A stretch of DNA of 64,000 bases from Lachnospiraceae bacterium (GCA_017480195.1 JAFVBE010000002.1:1-64000), one strand, 5' to 3'; numbered from the stretch's first letter, positions 17,833 through 27,248 are shown. The notes: generated by a model not told the origin, from the letters alone. Made by a program: numbers and translations.

Positions 17833-19979
17833 TCATATGTCTCAGCTATAATTAAGTCCCAAGGCTTCAGCGTGATATTGCAGCCTGTGTTTAATGCTGT
17901 GCCGCTTAGAAGCTCGGTGCTATCTGTGCCATCATAGGTAAAGACCTGTGTGTCAGAGGAATAATTAAAGTAAAAGGTTATACATTTGCCTGCCTCATTT
18001 ATTCCTGACTTTTTAATTATAGGCAGGGACAGACTGCTCATAGGAATATCTGATATAGGACAAAGCTTAGCAAGGACAGCTTTTAGAGCTTCTTTCTCGG
18101 TATAACATCCTATGTAAGTGGCTGTGCCCTCGCCGTATGAGTTGTGGGTAATCGCAGCATAATCACCCCAGAACTGATGATTATAATATGCCCAGACATC
18201 AGCAGTTGTTGGAGTTACAAGCTCAATCCATTCCTTAGCCGGATAGATACTATCTGCCTCAATCAAACCTTGGAGGTCAGACACTTCTGAGATTGAAGCG
18301 GTGTCCGACGAAGTATTGAATATATCTGAAGTAAATTTTATATTAACATTCTTCGGTACGGTGAACATATCATAGGTTGCACCTATGCAGTCTGTCAGAA
18401 GATGTGGCTGTGAATCGTGATAAATCTTAATCTCATCATCTGAGAAAGCACTCTTAAAGCCAAGCAGGAGATGACCGCCGGCTCTTACATAATCCTTTAT
18501 GCTAAGAAGTACATCATCAGAAGCTGAGTAAAGCGCAGGGACAATCAAGAGCTTATATTTGCTCAGATAACTATTGCCCGCGGAACTATCATCTGAACCT
18601 GAACCGTTATCTATGTCTGAAGCGTCACTCGATTCCAAATCATCATTTTTGTGCAATAAATCTTCCTTGTACAACAAATCATATTCTATATTCATTTCAT
18701 GGCAGCAATCGGCAAACCATCTTAATATGGCATTATAATTAAGCTCCTCACTTATAGGGAACTCATCAAGTCCGGTCAGGCTGGCGTTGTCAACGAGAAT
18801 TCCGACAGATGGAGCTTTCTTAAGGTTTCTAAGCTTATCCTCAAGAGGTATAAGCTCATGGCGGAAATTCTTTATCTCCTCATATGTAGCGTGAGGGGTA
18901 AGGTCGTGGCTTAAAACACCCTTCCAGTAGGATTCAATCGCATTGTGTATGGAATGCCAGTTCCAGTACATAACGCTGCTTGCACCATTTGATATATGGC
19001 TATATGCGGACAGACGAAGCTGTCCCGGGTAGGCGAGCCATTCGACATTGCCCTGTGCCTCCGTCTCAAGGACAAGATAATTATCCTTCTTGAGTGAACG
19101 CGCAACAGCTCCACCAAATGCTATCGTTGAGCCATCCAGATAATCCTGCATACGATGATATATATCGCAGCCGGCAATATCCATACATTTAGCTGCTGAA
19201 TACTGGTCTACCTCCGGCTGTATGCCGACGGAGTAGCCACACCAGGAGTAATCAAAATTATGGGTAATGAACTGTCCTTCACGCATATATTCACGGACTA
19301 TATCAGCCTGCCATGTTAAGAAATTGGTTATGCAGTCACGCAGAAATCTCTTATATGCAGCCGACAGACTGCCGTTTATCGTGCCTCTGATGTCTGGAAA
19401 ATCCTCCCACGAGGATATGCGGTTACTCCAGTAATCAAGACCGAATTCGCGGTTAAATTCTTTTATGTCAGGATATTTCTTCATAAGTTGCGCAACAAAA
19501 AGATTTTGAGTTGCCTCTGAAGCAGCACCGGCAGAGCGGGTTTCGTTGTCGAGCTGATATCCGATAACCTGAGGATGGTCTTTGACAACCTCCATAAGCT
19601 TCCTGATTATGCGCTCGGCATATCTTAGGTAATCCGGATTGGTTATATCGAATAATTGCCTGTGTCCGTAAAGCTCGTGCCCGTTTTTTCCGTAAGCCAT
19701 GATATCAGGATATTTCTTTGCAAGCCATGAAGGTATAGCATAGGTCGGTGTACCTATTATAACCTTTAAATCATATTTTTTGGCAAATTCAAGCATATGC
19801 TCAAGATGTGAGAAATCAAATACTCCATCACTTGGCTCCCATGTGCTCCATGTGGATTCGGCTATTCGGATTACATTCATACCGGCTTCCTTCATAAGCT
19901 TAAAGTCTGTCTCGGTGCGCTCGTATGGCATATACTCCTCATAATAAGCTGCTCCGAATAAAAAATTATCAACTCTCAT
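17829..19979 (-). CDS. GH42 beta-galactosidase
   Basis: This is a 716-residue cytoplasmic enzyme with no signal peptide. The TIM-barrel domain starts with GAAYYEEYMPYERTETDF. The acid/base is Glu146 (YQLDNE) and the likely nucleophile Glu305 (YLVLETEAQGN). A trimerisation-type domain and a small C-terminal beta domain follow. An acidic low-complexity insertion (about residues 441-472, rich in Asp and Ser) interrupts the second domain just before YKLLIVPALYS. GH42 enzymes release galactose from beta-1,4-galactooligosaccharides. It is divergent from the LacI gene and shares the regulatory region with TTGCGCAA operators, so it belongs functionally to the galactan locus. Confidence 0.92.
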   Translation of the reverse strand: MRVDNFLFGAAYYEEYMPYERTETDFKLMKEAGMNVIRIAESTWSTWEPSDGVFDFSHLEHMLEFAKKYDLKVIIGTPTYAIPSWLAKKYPDIMAYGKNGHELYGHRQLFDITNPDYLRYAERIIRKLMEVVKDHPQVIGYQLDNETRSAGAASEATQNLFVAQLMKKYPDIKEFNREFGLDYWSNRISSWEDFPDIRGTINGSLSAAYKRFLRDCITNFLTWQADIVREYMREGQFITHNFDYSWCGYSVGIQPEVDQYSAAKCMDIAGCDIYHRMQDYLDGSTIAFGGAVARSLKKDNYLVLETEAQGNVEWLAYPGQLRLSAYSHISNGASSVMYWNWHSIHNAIESYWKGVLSHDLTPHATYEEIKNFRHELIPLEDKLRNLKKAPSVGILVDNASLTGLDEFPISEELNYNAILRWFADCCHEMNIEYDLLYKEDLLHKNDDLESSDASDIDNGSGSDDSSAGNSYLSKYKLLIVPALYSASDDVLLSIKDYVRAGGHLLLGFKSAFSDDEIKIYHDSQPHLLTDCIGATYDMFTVPKNVNIKFTSDIFNTSSDTASISEVSDLQGLIEADSIYPAKEWIELVTPTTADVWAYYNHQFWGDYAAITHNSYGEGTATYIGCYTEKEALKAVLAKLCPISDIPMSSLSLPIIKKSGINEAGKCITFYFNYSSDTQVFTYDGTDSTELLSGTALNTGCNITLKPWDLIIAETYD

Positions 19980-20055
19980 AAGATACCTCCATTGGTTATA
20001 AATACATCATATAACGGACTATAGTATAAAATAATAAGCATAATTATTTTTGTCC

Positions 20056-20119
20056 TTGACATGTTGCGCAACAAGTGATAGTCTAATTTTAAATTGATTG
20101 GACAATCGGTTGCGCAAAG
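20056..20119 (+). promoter_or_regulatory. lacI promoter with two TTGCGCAA operators
   Basis: TTGACA at 20056-20061 and TAGTCT at 20079-20084 are 17 bp apart. The perfect palindrome TGTTGCGCAACA (20062-20073) fills the spacer, and a second copy, CGGTTGCGCAAAG, lies downstream at 20107-20119. This is the expected layout for a LacI-family repressor controlling its own gene. The first operator could also act on the divergent GH42 promoter, for which TATACT on the minus strand (20023-20028) is a possible -10. Confidence 0.75.
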
Positions 20120-20162
20120 TATAACATATGTTTTTTTAATTGTAAAGAGAGGTAATGTAGAA

Positions 20163-21164
20163 ATGGCAAATGATAATAACCTCACCATAACAGATATAGC
20201 TGAGGCACTTAATATATCTAAGACGACAGTATCAAGGGCGATATCCGGCAAAGGACGAATAGGCAGTGAGACAAGAAAAAAGGTCTTGGATTATATTGAA
20301 GAGAATAATTATGTGCCTAATCCTATGGCTAAAGGACTTGCGCAATCAAGAACCTATAATATATGCTGGATTGTACCGGCGAATTCAGCCGCAGAGGAGC
20401 TGCCTTTCTTTCAAAGATGTATGATGGGTATTGTTGAGACTGCGAGCAGCTTTAACTATGATATACTGATATCCTTAGTATATGAGGATAATATCAAGCA
20501 GCTTGAGCGGATTATAAGTAACAAGAAGGTCGATGGGGCGATACTCGGCAGAACACTTGTTGATGACCCGGTTGCCGCGTTCCTTAAGGAAAGTAAAATA
20601 CCTTTTGTGGTAATTGGAAGTACAGATATACGAAATGTTATACAGATAGATAATGACCACATCAAAGCCTGTAAAGAGCTTGCTTCCATACTTGTTATGA
20701 AGGGAGTAAGGAAAATAGCTATAATAGGCGGAGATTCGAATTATGTTGTCAATCGTACGAGACTTGACGGCTTCCTGCAGGGACTTAAGGAACAGGGAGT
20801 GAAGCCTGATGAAAAGCTTATATATCTTGAGAACGATGATCCAAGAAATGTAGAAAGGGCGGTAGATGATGCATTAAGGAATAAAGCGGAATGTATCGTG
20901 TGTATGGATGATGGTATATGCGTAAGTACACTTACCAAGCTTAAGAGAGAGAATATTGAGGTTCCAAATGATATTAAGGTTGCATCTCTTTACAATAGTG
21001 CAGTGCTTGAGAATAACCAGCCGGCAATCACTACCTTAAGCTATGACCCTAAGGAGCTTGGCTCTGTAGCCGGTAAGACTCTTTTTGATATGATTGAGGG
21101 CAAAAAAGTCGAGGAAAGAATATTGCTTGGCTATGAGGTTTTACTTAAAAGCTCTACTCAATAA
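20163..21164 (+). CDS. LacI-family transcriptional regulator of the galactan locus
   Basis: This is a 333-residue regulator. The start at 20163 follows AGAGAGG. An in-frame ATG at 20094 lies between the two operators and is rejected. The N-terminal HTH (LTITDIAEALNISKTTVSRA) with hinge helix (NPMAKGLA) is followed by a periplasmic-binding-type effector domain from about residue 65, ending with ITTLSYDPKELGSVA. Position and operators suggest that it represses the GH42 gene, itself and the downstream transport/catabolic operon until a galactose-containing inducer binds. Confidence 0.9.
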   Translation: MANDNNLTITDIAEALNISKTTVSRAISGKGRIGSETRKKVLDYIEENNYVPNPMAKGLAQSRTYNICWIVPANSAAEELPFFQRCMMGIVETASSFNYDILISLVYEDNIKQLERIISNKKVDGAILGRTLVDDPVAAFLKESKIPFVVIGSTDIRNVIQIDNDHIKACKELASILVMKGVRKIAIIGGDSNYVVNRTRLDGFLQGLKEQGVKPDEKLIYLENDDPRNVERAVDDALRNKAECIVCMDDGICVSTLTKLKRENIEVPNDIKVASLYNSAVLENNQPAITTLSYDPKELGSVAGKTLFDMIEGKKVEERILLGYEVLLKSSTQ

Positions 21165-21212
21165 TACTTTTGAATTATAGGGAAAACTTTCTTGTAAATT
21201 TAAAAAAGTGGG

Positions 21213-21283
21213 TTGACATTCAATCCGACATATGTTATCTTCATATTATGAACAACCGGTTGCGCATATTTGTTGCGCTCCGG
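21213..21283 (+). promoter_or_regulatory. Promoter and operators of the galactan ABC operon
   Basis: TTGACA at 21213-21218 is followed 17 bp later by TATCTT (21236-21241). Two sites related to the lacI operators follow: CCGGTTGCGCAT (21256-21267) and TGTTGCGCTCCGG (21271-21283). Their place at or just after the likely start of transcription fits repression by roadblock. The long leader and GGGAGG ribosome site precede ATG 21343. Confidence 0.7.
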
Positions 21284-21342
21284 ATTCGAAACTATAAGAA
21301 AAGTTAAATTAGGGATGGGTATATCCCAAAGGGAGGTAAAAA

Positions 21343-22635
21343 ATGAAGAAAAAGTTTTTAGCTTTAGCTATGGCAACAAGCTTAGTAGCAGGATGTCTGG
21401 CAGGCTGTGGCAGTGACAATAAAGATAATACTACAGCAGCAGACAGCGCTTCATCAAGTGGCGGCGCAGATCAGGCAGCAGTTGATAATCTTATAGCTGC
21501 AACAGATGGTACTGTATCTCTTACAGTATGGGCTTCAGAGGAGGATCAGGATTTCACTCAGGGACTTATTGATAATTTCGTGAAGGAATATCCTGATATA
21601 ACATTTGACATTCAGCTTGGTGCATGCTCAGAGGCAGATGCCAAGGATACGGTTTTAACAGATATTGAGGCAGCAGCAGATGTATTCACATTTGCAGATG
21701 ACCAGATGAACGAGCTTGTAAACGCAGGCGCACTTCAGGAGGTTGTAAGCACCTATACATATGATGTAAAGGGCGAGAGCTTATCAGGTGCAGTTGAGGC
21801 AGCTTCAATGAACGGAAAGCTTTATGCTTATCCTATGACAGCAGATAACGGTTACTTCTTATACTATGACAAATCAGTATTCTCAGATTCAGATGTTGAG
21901 ACACTTGACAAGATGCTTGAGGTTGCAGATGCAGCAGGCAAGCAGGTTGCTATGGAGGTTTCAGGTGCTTGGTATAACTACTCATTCTTCAAGGGAGCAG
22001 GCTATGATGTAACTCTTAATGAAGATGGAGTTACAAATTCATGTACTTGGAATGCAGACGGAGCAACTGATGTAGCTCAGGCAATAATTGACATAGGAAA
22101 GTCAAACGCATTCTTAAATGCACCTGATGCTGACCTTGTAACAGGCGTTACAGAGGGTAAGGTTGCAGCAGCAGTAAGTGGTACTTGGAATGCAGATACA
22201 ATCAAGGGTGCATGGGGTGATAACTATGCAGCAACTAAGCTTCCTACTTATACTGTAGCAGGTAAGCAGGTACAGATGGCTTCATTCTCAGGCTACAAGT
22301 TAATCGGTGTAAATTCACATTCTAAGAACATTGGTTGGGCAATGATACTTGCTGAGTATTTAACAAATGAAGAGAATCAGGTAGCAAGATTTAATGCAAG
22401 AAGCCTTGGCCCTGCAAATGCTAAGGCAGCAGCTTCTGATGATGTTCAGTCTAATCCTGCAATCGCAGCACTTGCTAAGCAGGCTGACTATGCAGTACCA
22501 CAGAGAGTAGGCGGTAACTATTGGGAGCCTGCAAATACTCTTGGACTTACACTTATCTCAGGAAATCCTGAAGGTACTGACCTTCAGACATTACTTGACA
22601 ATGCAGTTGAGGGTATAACTGCTCCTGTACAGTAA
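21343..22635 (+). CDS. ABC transporter sugar-binding lipoprotein
   Basis: This is a 430-residue family 1 extracellular solute-binding protein. The N-terminus has a lipoprotein signal, with cysteines at 18 and 22 (LVAGCLAGC), Cys22 being the better lipobox. A Gly/Ser/Asp-rich linker follows, then the maltose-binding-type domain (VSLTVWASEEDQDF, AYPMTADNGYFLYYDKS). It would capture galactooligosaccharides at the outer face and deliver them to the two permeases downstream. No ATPase gene is in the operon, so a shared MsmX-type ATPase elsewhere is likely. First gene of the LacI-controlled unit. Confidence 0.88.
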   Translation: MKKKFLALAMATSLVAGCLAGCGSDNKDNTTAADSASSSGGADQAAVDNLIAATDGTVSLTVWASEEDQDFTQGLIDNFVKEYPDITFDIQLGACSEADAKDTVLTDIEAAADVFTFADDQMNELVNAGALQEVVSTYTYDVKGESLSGAVEAASMNGKLYAYPMTADNGYFLYYDKSVFSDSDVETLDKMLEVADAAGKQVAMEVSGAWYNYSFFKGAGYDVTLNEDGVTNSCTWNADGATDVAQAIIDIGKSNAFLNAPDADLVTGVTEGKVAAAVSGTWNADTIKGAWGDNYAATKLPTYTVAGKQVQMASFSGYKLIGVNSHSKNIGWAMILAEYLTNEENQVARFNARSLGPANAKAAASDDVQSNPAIAALAKQADYAVPQRVGGNYWEPANTLGLTLISGNPEGTDLQTLLDNAVEGITAPVQ

Positions 22636-22706
22636 TAATAAATTAAAATAACTTAATAATAAAATGATTCACGAAAATATATTTTAACACAAAAAAACCT
22701 TACAAG

Positions 22707-22751
22707 TAATAGCCTCATACATCATCCGCCGGATGGCGTCTGGGGCTATTA
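22707..22751 (+). other. Intra-operon stem-loop between binding protein and permease genes
   Basis: TAATAGCC (22707-22714) pairs with GGCTATTA (22744-22751), with an inner CATCCGCCGGATG helix. There is no uridine tract. Such stems between a binding-protein gene and its permease genes commonly protect the upstream mRNA or reduce read-through, giving more binding protein than permease. Confidence 0.55.
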
Positions 22752-22783
22752 TTATAAAAAAAATTAAGAAAAGAGGAGATGTC

Positions 22784-24256
22784 ATGGGAGAAGAAAAGAA
22801 AAATCCGTTCAAGGCCATAGGCAGTGGCATTGCAAATTTCTTCAAGGCTATAGGCAGATATTTTGCGGATTTTGGCAAAGCTGTTGTAAAAGGCGATGCC
22901 GGAGTTAAATGCTCACTTCTGTTCATGGGTGCAGGTTACACATTTAAGGGGCAGTGGCTTAAGGGAATAGTTGTTACGCTTATTGAAATAGCTTTTATAA
23001 TTATGTGTATATTTTATGCGGCTCCTAACCTTGCTAAGTTCGGAACACTCGGAACCGTTCAGCGTGAGGCGGTATTTGATCCTGTTACCATGCAGCAGAC
23101 TGTAAACGATTATGATAATTCATTCCTTATACTGCTTAATTCGATTATAGCCTTATTCATTATAGTATGCTTTATTCTTTTTTATATCTACAACATTAAG
23201 GCGTGCTATGAGCTTCAGAAACAAAAGGAATTTGGACAGCATGTTGAGACTAACAAGGAAAATGTTAAGTCAATAGTTGGCGGTAAATTCCACATTACAC
23301 TTTTAAGTCTTCCTACACTTGGTATAATACTTATGAATGTTATCCCTATATTTGTTCTTATAGCGATAGCATTTACAAATTACGACCAGAACCATATGCC
23401 TCCTAACATGCTTCTTGACTGGGTTGGATTTTCTAACTTTAAGAAGCTTTTTACAGAGGGTATGGGTAACTACTTCGGATATGCGTTCAAGAAGATACTC
23501 GGTTGGACACTTACATGGGCGATACTTGCGACACTTACAACCTTCATCGGCGGTATACTTCTTGCAATGCTTATTAACAAGAGAACTACTAAGCTTCCTA
23601 AGATGTGGAGAAGCTTATTCATAGTAGCTATAGCTGTTCCGCAGTTCGTAACACTTCTTCTGGTTAGAAACTTCTTCGGAGACCAGGGTATAGTTAATAC
23701 AATCTGCTCCGATATCGGACTTACCGGCTGGCTTAAATCTATCGGACTTGTAAGCGCACATCTTAACTACATACCATTTCTTACTAATCCGCACTGGGCT
23801 AAGTTCATGATAGTAATTATCAATATTTGGGTTGGTATTCCATATCAGATGCTTATTGCGACAGGCGTTCTTATGAATATACCTACCGACCAGCTTGAGG
23901 CTGCAAGAATTGACGGTGCAAGTAAGTGGAAGATATTCTGGAAGATAACAATGCCTTATATACTTTTCATACAGGGACCGGCACTTATTACAGACTTTGT
24001 AAAGAATATCAATAACTTCAATGTAATATATCTTCTGACTCAGGATGTATATATTACTCCTGATCAGGCGCTTGCCAATGCAAATGCAAAAGAGGTTGAC
24101 CTTCTTGTTACATGGCTGTTTAGACTGACTAATGAATATTACAACTACAAGATGGCGTCCGTTATAGGTATCATAGTATTTATAATCTGTGCGGTATTTA
24201 CGATTATATCATTCTCCAAGCTTATCGCAGGAGACAGAGAGGAGGAGTATCAATAA
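22784..24256 (+). CDS. ABC sugar permease, MalF type
   Basis: This is a 490-residue membrane protein. The start at 22784 follows AGAGGAG. The upstream ATG at 22733 lies in the preceding stem-loop. A cytoplasmic N-terminal stretch is followed by about eight membrane segments and the binding-protein-dependent permease domain, with the EAA loop EAARIDGASKWKIFWK that contacts the ATPase. The extra N-terminal segments (TFKGQWLKGIVVTLIE) are typical of MalF-like permeases of gut Firmicutes. Its stop overlaps the ATG of the next gene by one base. Confidence 0.88.
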   Translation: MGEEKKNPFKAIGSGIANFFKAIGRYFADFGKAVVKGDAGVKCSLLFMGAGYTFKGQWLKGIVVTLIEIAFIIMCIFYAAPNLAKFGTLGTVQREAVFDPVTMQQTVNDYDNSFLILLNSIIALFIIVCFILFYIYNIKACYELQKQKEFGQHVETNKENVKSIVGGKFHITLLSLPTLGIILMNVIPIFVLIAIAFTNYDQNHMPPNMLLDWVGFSNFKKLFTEGMGNYFGYAFKKILGWTLTWAILATLTTFIGGILLAMLINKRTTKLPKMWRSLFIVAIAVPQFVTLLLVRNFFGDQGIVNTICSDIGLTGWLKSIGLVSAHLNYIPFLTNPHWAKFMIVIINIWVGIPYQMLIATGVLMNIPTDQLEAARIDGASKWKIFWKITMPYILFIQGPALITDFVKNINNFNVIYLLTQDVYITPDQALANANAKEVDLLVTWLFRLTNEYYNYKMASVIGIIVFIICAVFTIISFSKLIAGDREEEYQ

Positions 24257-25107
24257 TGGCAAAAGCAAAAAAGATTTTTGGTTCAATTATTTCACACATT
24301 TTTTTAGCAATATTGGTTGTCATATGGCTTGTTCCGATACTCTGGCTTGTTGTAACTGCCTTCTCGGGATATCCGGGTATTAATAAAGCACATTTCTTCC
24401 CGAGCTCATGGTCACTTGATAACTTTAAGAAGATATTCTTGCATCCTGATTCGGTTGTACAGTATACAACATGGTTTAAGAATACTCTTATCATTGCTAT
24501 ATTTACCTGTATCATATCGACGATATTTGTACTTATGGTAAGCTACGCATTCAGCTGTATGCGTTTTAAGGGAAGAAAGAAGATAATGACATTCTCACTT
24601 ATCTTAAATATGTTCCCGGGCGTACTTTCCATGATAGCAGTATACTTCGTTATGAAGTCTATCGGACTTACCAACAGCCACCTCGGTATGATTATAGTTT
24701 ATTCGGCCGGTTCGGGACTTGGATACCTGATTGTTAAAGGCTTTATGGATACTATACCGGCATCCCTAAGAGAAGCTGCCAAGGTAGAGGGCGCTTCGGA
24801 GCTTACAATATTTTTAAAGGTTGTAATTCCTCTCTGTAAGCCGATTATAGTTTATCAGATAATAAGCTCATTCCTCATACCTTGGGGTGATTTCGTACTT
24901 GCAAAGCTTATGCTGAACTCAGGTATATCAAGCGACTGGACAGTAGCTATAGGACTATACAATATGCTTAACCGTTCACTTGTCAACCAGTACTTCTCAG
25001 TATTCTGCGCAGGAGGACTTTTGGTATCAATACCTATATCAATACTCTTCATTATCATGCAGAAGTACTATGTAGAGGGTGTAACAGGCGGTTCTGTAAA
25101 GGGTTAG
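24256..25107 (+). CDS. ABC sugar permease, MalG type
   Basis: This is a 283-residue membrane protein with six predicted membrane segments and the EAA loop (LREAAKVEGASELTIFLK). The first segment is at about residues 10-35 (ISHIFLAILVVIWLVPILWL). It forms the heterodimeric channel with the MalF-type protein, to which it is coupled by a one-base overlap (TAATG). Together with the upstream lipoprotein it makes an oligosaccharide importer, probably for galactan fragments, as judged by its neighbours. Confidence 0.88.
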   Translation: MAKAKKIFGSIISHIFLAILVVIWLVPILWLVVTAFSGYPGINKAHFFPSSWSLDNFKKIFLHPDSVVQYTTWFKNTLIIAIFTCIISTIFVLMVSYAFSCMRFKGRKKIMTFSLILNMFPGVLSMIAVYFVMKSIGLTNSHLGMIIVYSAGSGLGYLIVKGFMDTIPASLREAAKVEGASELTIFLKVVIPLCKPIIVYQIISSFLIPWGDFVLAKLMLNSGISSDWTVAIGLYNMLNRSLVNQYFSVFCAGGLLVSIPISILFIIMQKYYVEGVTGGSVKG

Positions 25108-25158
25108 CAGGCGACTGTCTGCCGAACTTATGTGAGGTAAAATTATAGGAGATTTATA

Positions 25159-27000
25159 ATGGAAAAAACATTTGCAGTTAATATTATCCATCGCCCTGAG
25201 ATGGTTCCGGAGTATGCCGAAAAGGTAACCGGACACGGTAAGGCGGAGGACATAGGCAGAAAGGCTCTTCTTACAGAGTCTCTCGATATATTCAAATTTC
25301 AGCAGGAGACTGCACATAAAAATGGTCTTAAGACAACCATTCAGATGACATATGCTTCGCTTTTCAATGATGAGGCATGCGAGCTTGCGAAGGAGCATCA
25401 CGAGAAGTATGGTGATGAGATAGCACTTTCGCTGCTTGGACTTCCTTGCAAGGAGTTTCGCGAGAAATACAAGACCAAGGATTTCTGTATCTGGATGTTT
25501 GATATGGAGGATAAGAAGCAGATAGTAGATGATGTATTTGGTAAGTTCTACGAGAGGTTCGGATTTTATCCTGAGTCAACAGGCTCCTACTATATGGATG
25601 CAGACCTCACCAACTACATAAAGGAAAAGTATCCTATGGTAAAATGTGCCGTGGCTACCTGCTGGGAGGAAGGACCAAAGGCATATCATACCTGTAATAA
25701 TTCATGGTATACCTTATTCGATGGCGGTCCTTGGGCACCATGGATACCTTCCAAGCAGAATACTCATGCGCCTGCGGCAAATGAAGAGGAGGATAGTGGT
25801 ATAGTTGCCATACCTCATCTTTCAAGAGACTTGCTTGCGTGCTATGACGGTAACGGTTCAAACTTCGGTACCCATCCGCAGAATGTGCTTCGTGGTATGA
25901 TATACGATACCAAGACATGGGAATACCCATATCTTTATAACCTGATTGACCAGTACAGACATCTTGAAAAATACAATAACGGTTATTCTTACAATATGAT
26001 GTTCGTCGGACCGGGCTGGCTTAACAAGATGGGACGCTGGGAGCAGCCATATGAGCTTCTTAAGAAGTCCTACGAGGACGGTATGGCTTACTACGGAGAG
26101 CTTAAGAAGAAGGGCGAGCTTGTAGATATGACGATGGCAGAGTTTGCAGATTTCTATCGTGCAAATAAGCACTACGAAGAACCTGAATGTGCTCTATGGA
26201 AGGACATTTTATATGGCTCAAACAAGCAGCTTTTCTGGTATGTTGACCCATATATGAGAGCCTGCGTGAATATGGATCAGGGCGGTGCAATCGTTGACCT
26301 TAGACCTTATGCTGCTAAGCTTAGGTGGGAGGTTGGTATAGGAACCAAACATGTACAGGATGCTTCCTATCCGTTCCTTATACAAGAGAAATACAGAGCC
26401 GGATACTTTACCCACTATGCAGGTGAGGGTACTGTAAGAAGTGCCAAGCTTTCCTATAACGGCGAAGAGGTAGACTTATGTCAGTGCAGAACTCACGCAA
26501 GCTTTTCAGAGGAAAATGGTGTAAGAACACTTACGCTTGATCCTGTAGATATAGAGTTTTATGATTTGACGGTTAAGCTTCAGACAAAGGTTATATTTAA
26601 GGAGGGCTCATCAGATATTCAGATAGAAAGAAATATCTTAGAAATGAGTAATCCTGATGCAGAGGTAACCTTGAATGAATATATGGTAGCCTGCTACGGT
26701 ACGACAGAGTATCCTGAGGATATGACAGGTATTACCCTTAAGGTTAAGGGTGGCTCAGAGGAAAAGAGCATAGATTATGCTTATAAGTGCCGTGAGGAAG
26801 AAGTGAACGGGGCAACAACTGCCGAGGCAGTTATACCTGCCATAGAGACTAAGGTTTCACTTAAGACGGATTCCAAAGAGGCAGACTGCTATATTAGAGA
26901 GGGATATGCATTCTCACCTATGTTTACTCTCGGAGTTAAAAAACAGGTAAAAGCTAAGGAGGTATTTTCAACATGGCTCAAGGTGGAAAAGGCAAATTAA
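25159..27000 (+). CDS. Unrecognised 613-residue putative carbohydrate-active enzyme
   Basis: I do not recognise the family. There is no signal peptide, so it is probably cytoplasmic. The first about 350 residues have the alternating pattern of an alpha/beta barrel like that of glycoside hydrolase/deacetylase folds (FGFYPESTGSYYMDADLTNY, VAIPHLSRDLLACYDG, FVGPGWLNKMGRWEQPYELL), with many aromatic residues and conserved-looking acidic positions. The last about 200 residues look like beta sandwiches (YFTHYAGEGTVRSAKLSYNG, LTLDPVDIEFYDLTVKL). It lies between the galactan importer and a GH53 galactanase, so it may process imported galactan oligosaccharides or side chains. Ribosome site TAGGAG. The last 28 bases overlap the next gene. 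Confidence 0.55.
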   Translation: MEKTFAVNIIHRPEMVPEYAEKVTGHGKAEDIGRKALLTESLDIFKFQQETAHKNGLKTTIQMTYASLFNDEACELAKEHHEKYGDEIALSLLGLPCKEFREKYKTKDFCIWMFDMEDKKQIVDDVFGKFYERFGFYPESTGSYYMDADLTNYIKEKYPMVKCAVATCWEEGPKAYHTCNNSWYTLFDGGPWAPWIPSKQNTHAPAANEEEDSGIVAIPHLSRDLLACYDGNGSNFGTHPQNVLRGMIYDTKTWEYPYLYNLIDQYRHLEKYNNGYSYNMMFVGPGWLNKMGRWEQPYELLKKSYEDGMAYYGELKKKGELVDMTMAEFADFYRANKHYEEPECALWKDILYGSNKQLFWYVDPYMRACVNMDQGGAIVDLRPYAAKLRWEVGIGTKHVQDASYPFLIQEKYRAGYFTHYAGEGTVRSAKLSYNGEEVDLCQCRTHASFSEENGVRTLTLDPVDIEFYDLTVKLQTKVIFKEGSSDIQIERNILEMSNPDAEVTLNEYMVACYGTTEYPEDMTGITLKVKGGSEEKSIDYAYKCREEEVNGATTAEAVIPAIETKVSLKTDSKEADCYIREGYAFSPMFTLGVKKQVKAKEVFSTWLKVEKAN

Positions 27001-27185
27001 ACTATAGATGTCCATCCTGTTTTTTAAGGGATTTGGACATAGATATGTTCTACGACAAGGACAAAGATGAATATTATTGTATCCGTTGCCAGTATGTCGG
27101 CAATGAGAAGGATGTATTAGAGAAAAATGAAATGATTCGTTTTCGTTATAAGGTTATGTATGACCGTATAACAGATTTTGATTAG
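26973..27185 (+). CDS. Zinc-ribbon miniprotein
   Basis: This is a 70-residue protein with two cysteine knuckles, CPSC (about 13-16) and CIRC (about 36-39), spaced as in a zinc ribbon, with an acidic linker between. The start ATG 26973 lies inside the preceding gene in another frame and has an AAGGAGG ribosome site at 26956-26962, so it is real and translationally coupled. Function is unknown. Possible roles are nucleic-acid binding or a regulatory adaptor. A short GC-rich hairpin (27196-27221) follows before the GH53 gene. Confidence 0.7.
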   Translation: MAQGGKGKLNYRCPSCFLRDLDIDMFYDKDKDEYYCIRCQYVGNEKDVLEKNEMIRFRYKVMYDRITDFD

Positions 27186-27248
27186 TTGGATTGGGGCTTC
27201 GGCGGAGCGGTCTGCCGGAGCACTCGTAATACATTAAGGAGATAGTTT

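Noticed and set aside
20094..20162. In-frame ATG extending the LacI protein
   Set aside because: The extension covers an operator and lacks a ribosome site. The start at 20163 has one.
23415..26415. Additional overlapping open frames within the permease and the 613-residue gene
   Set aside because: The compositions are non-protein-like and they lie fully inside well-supported genes.
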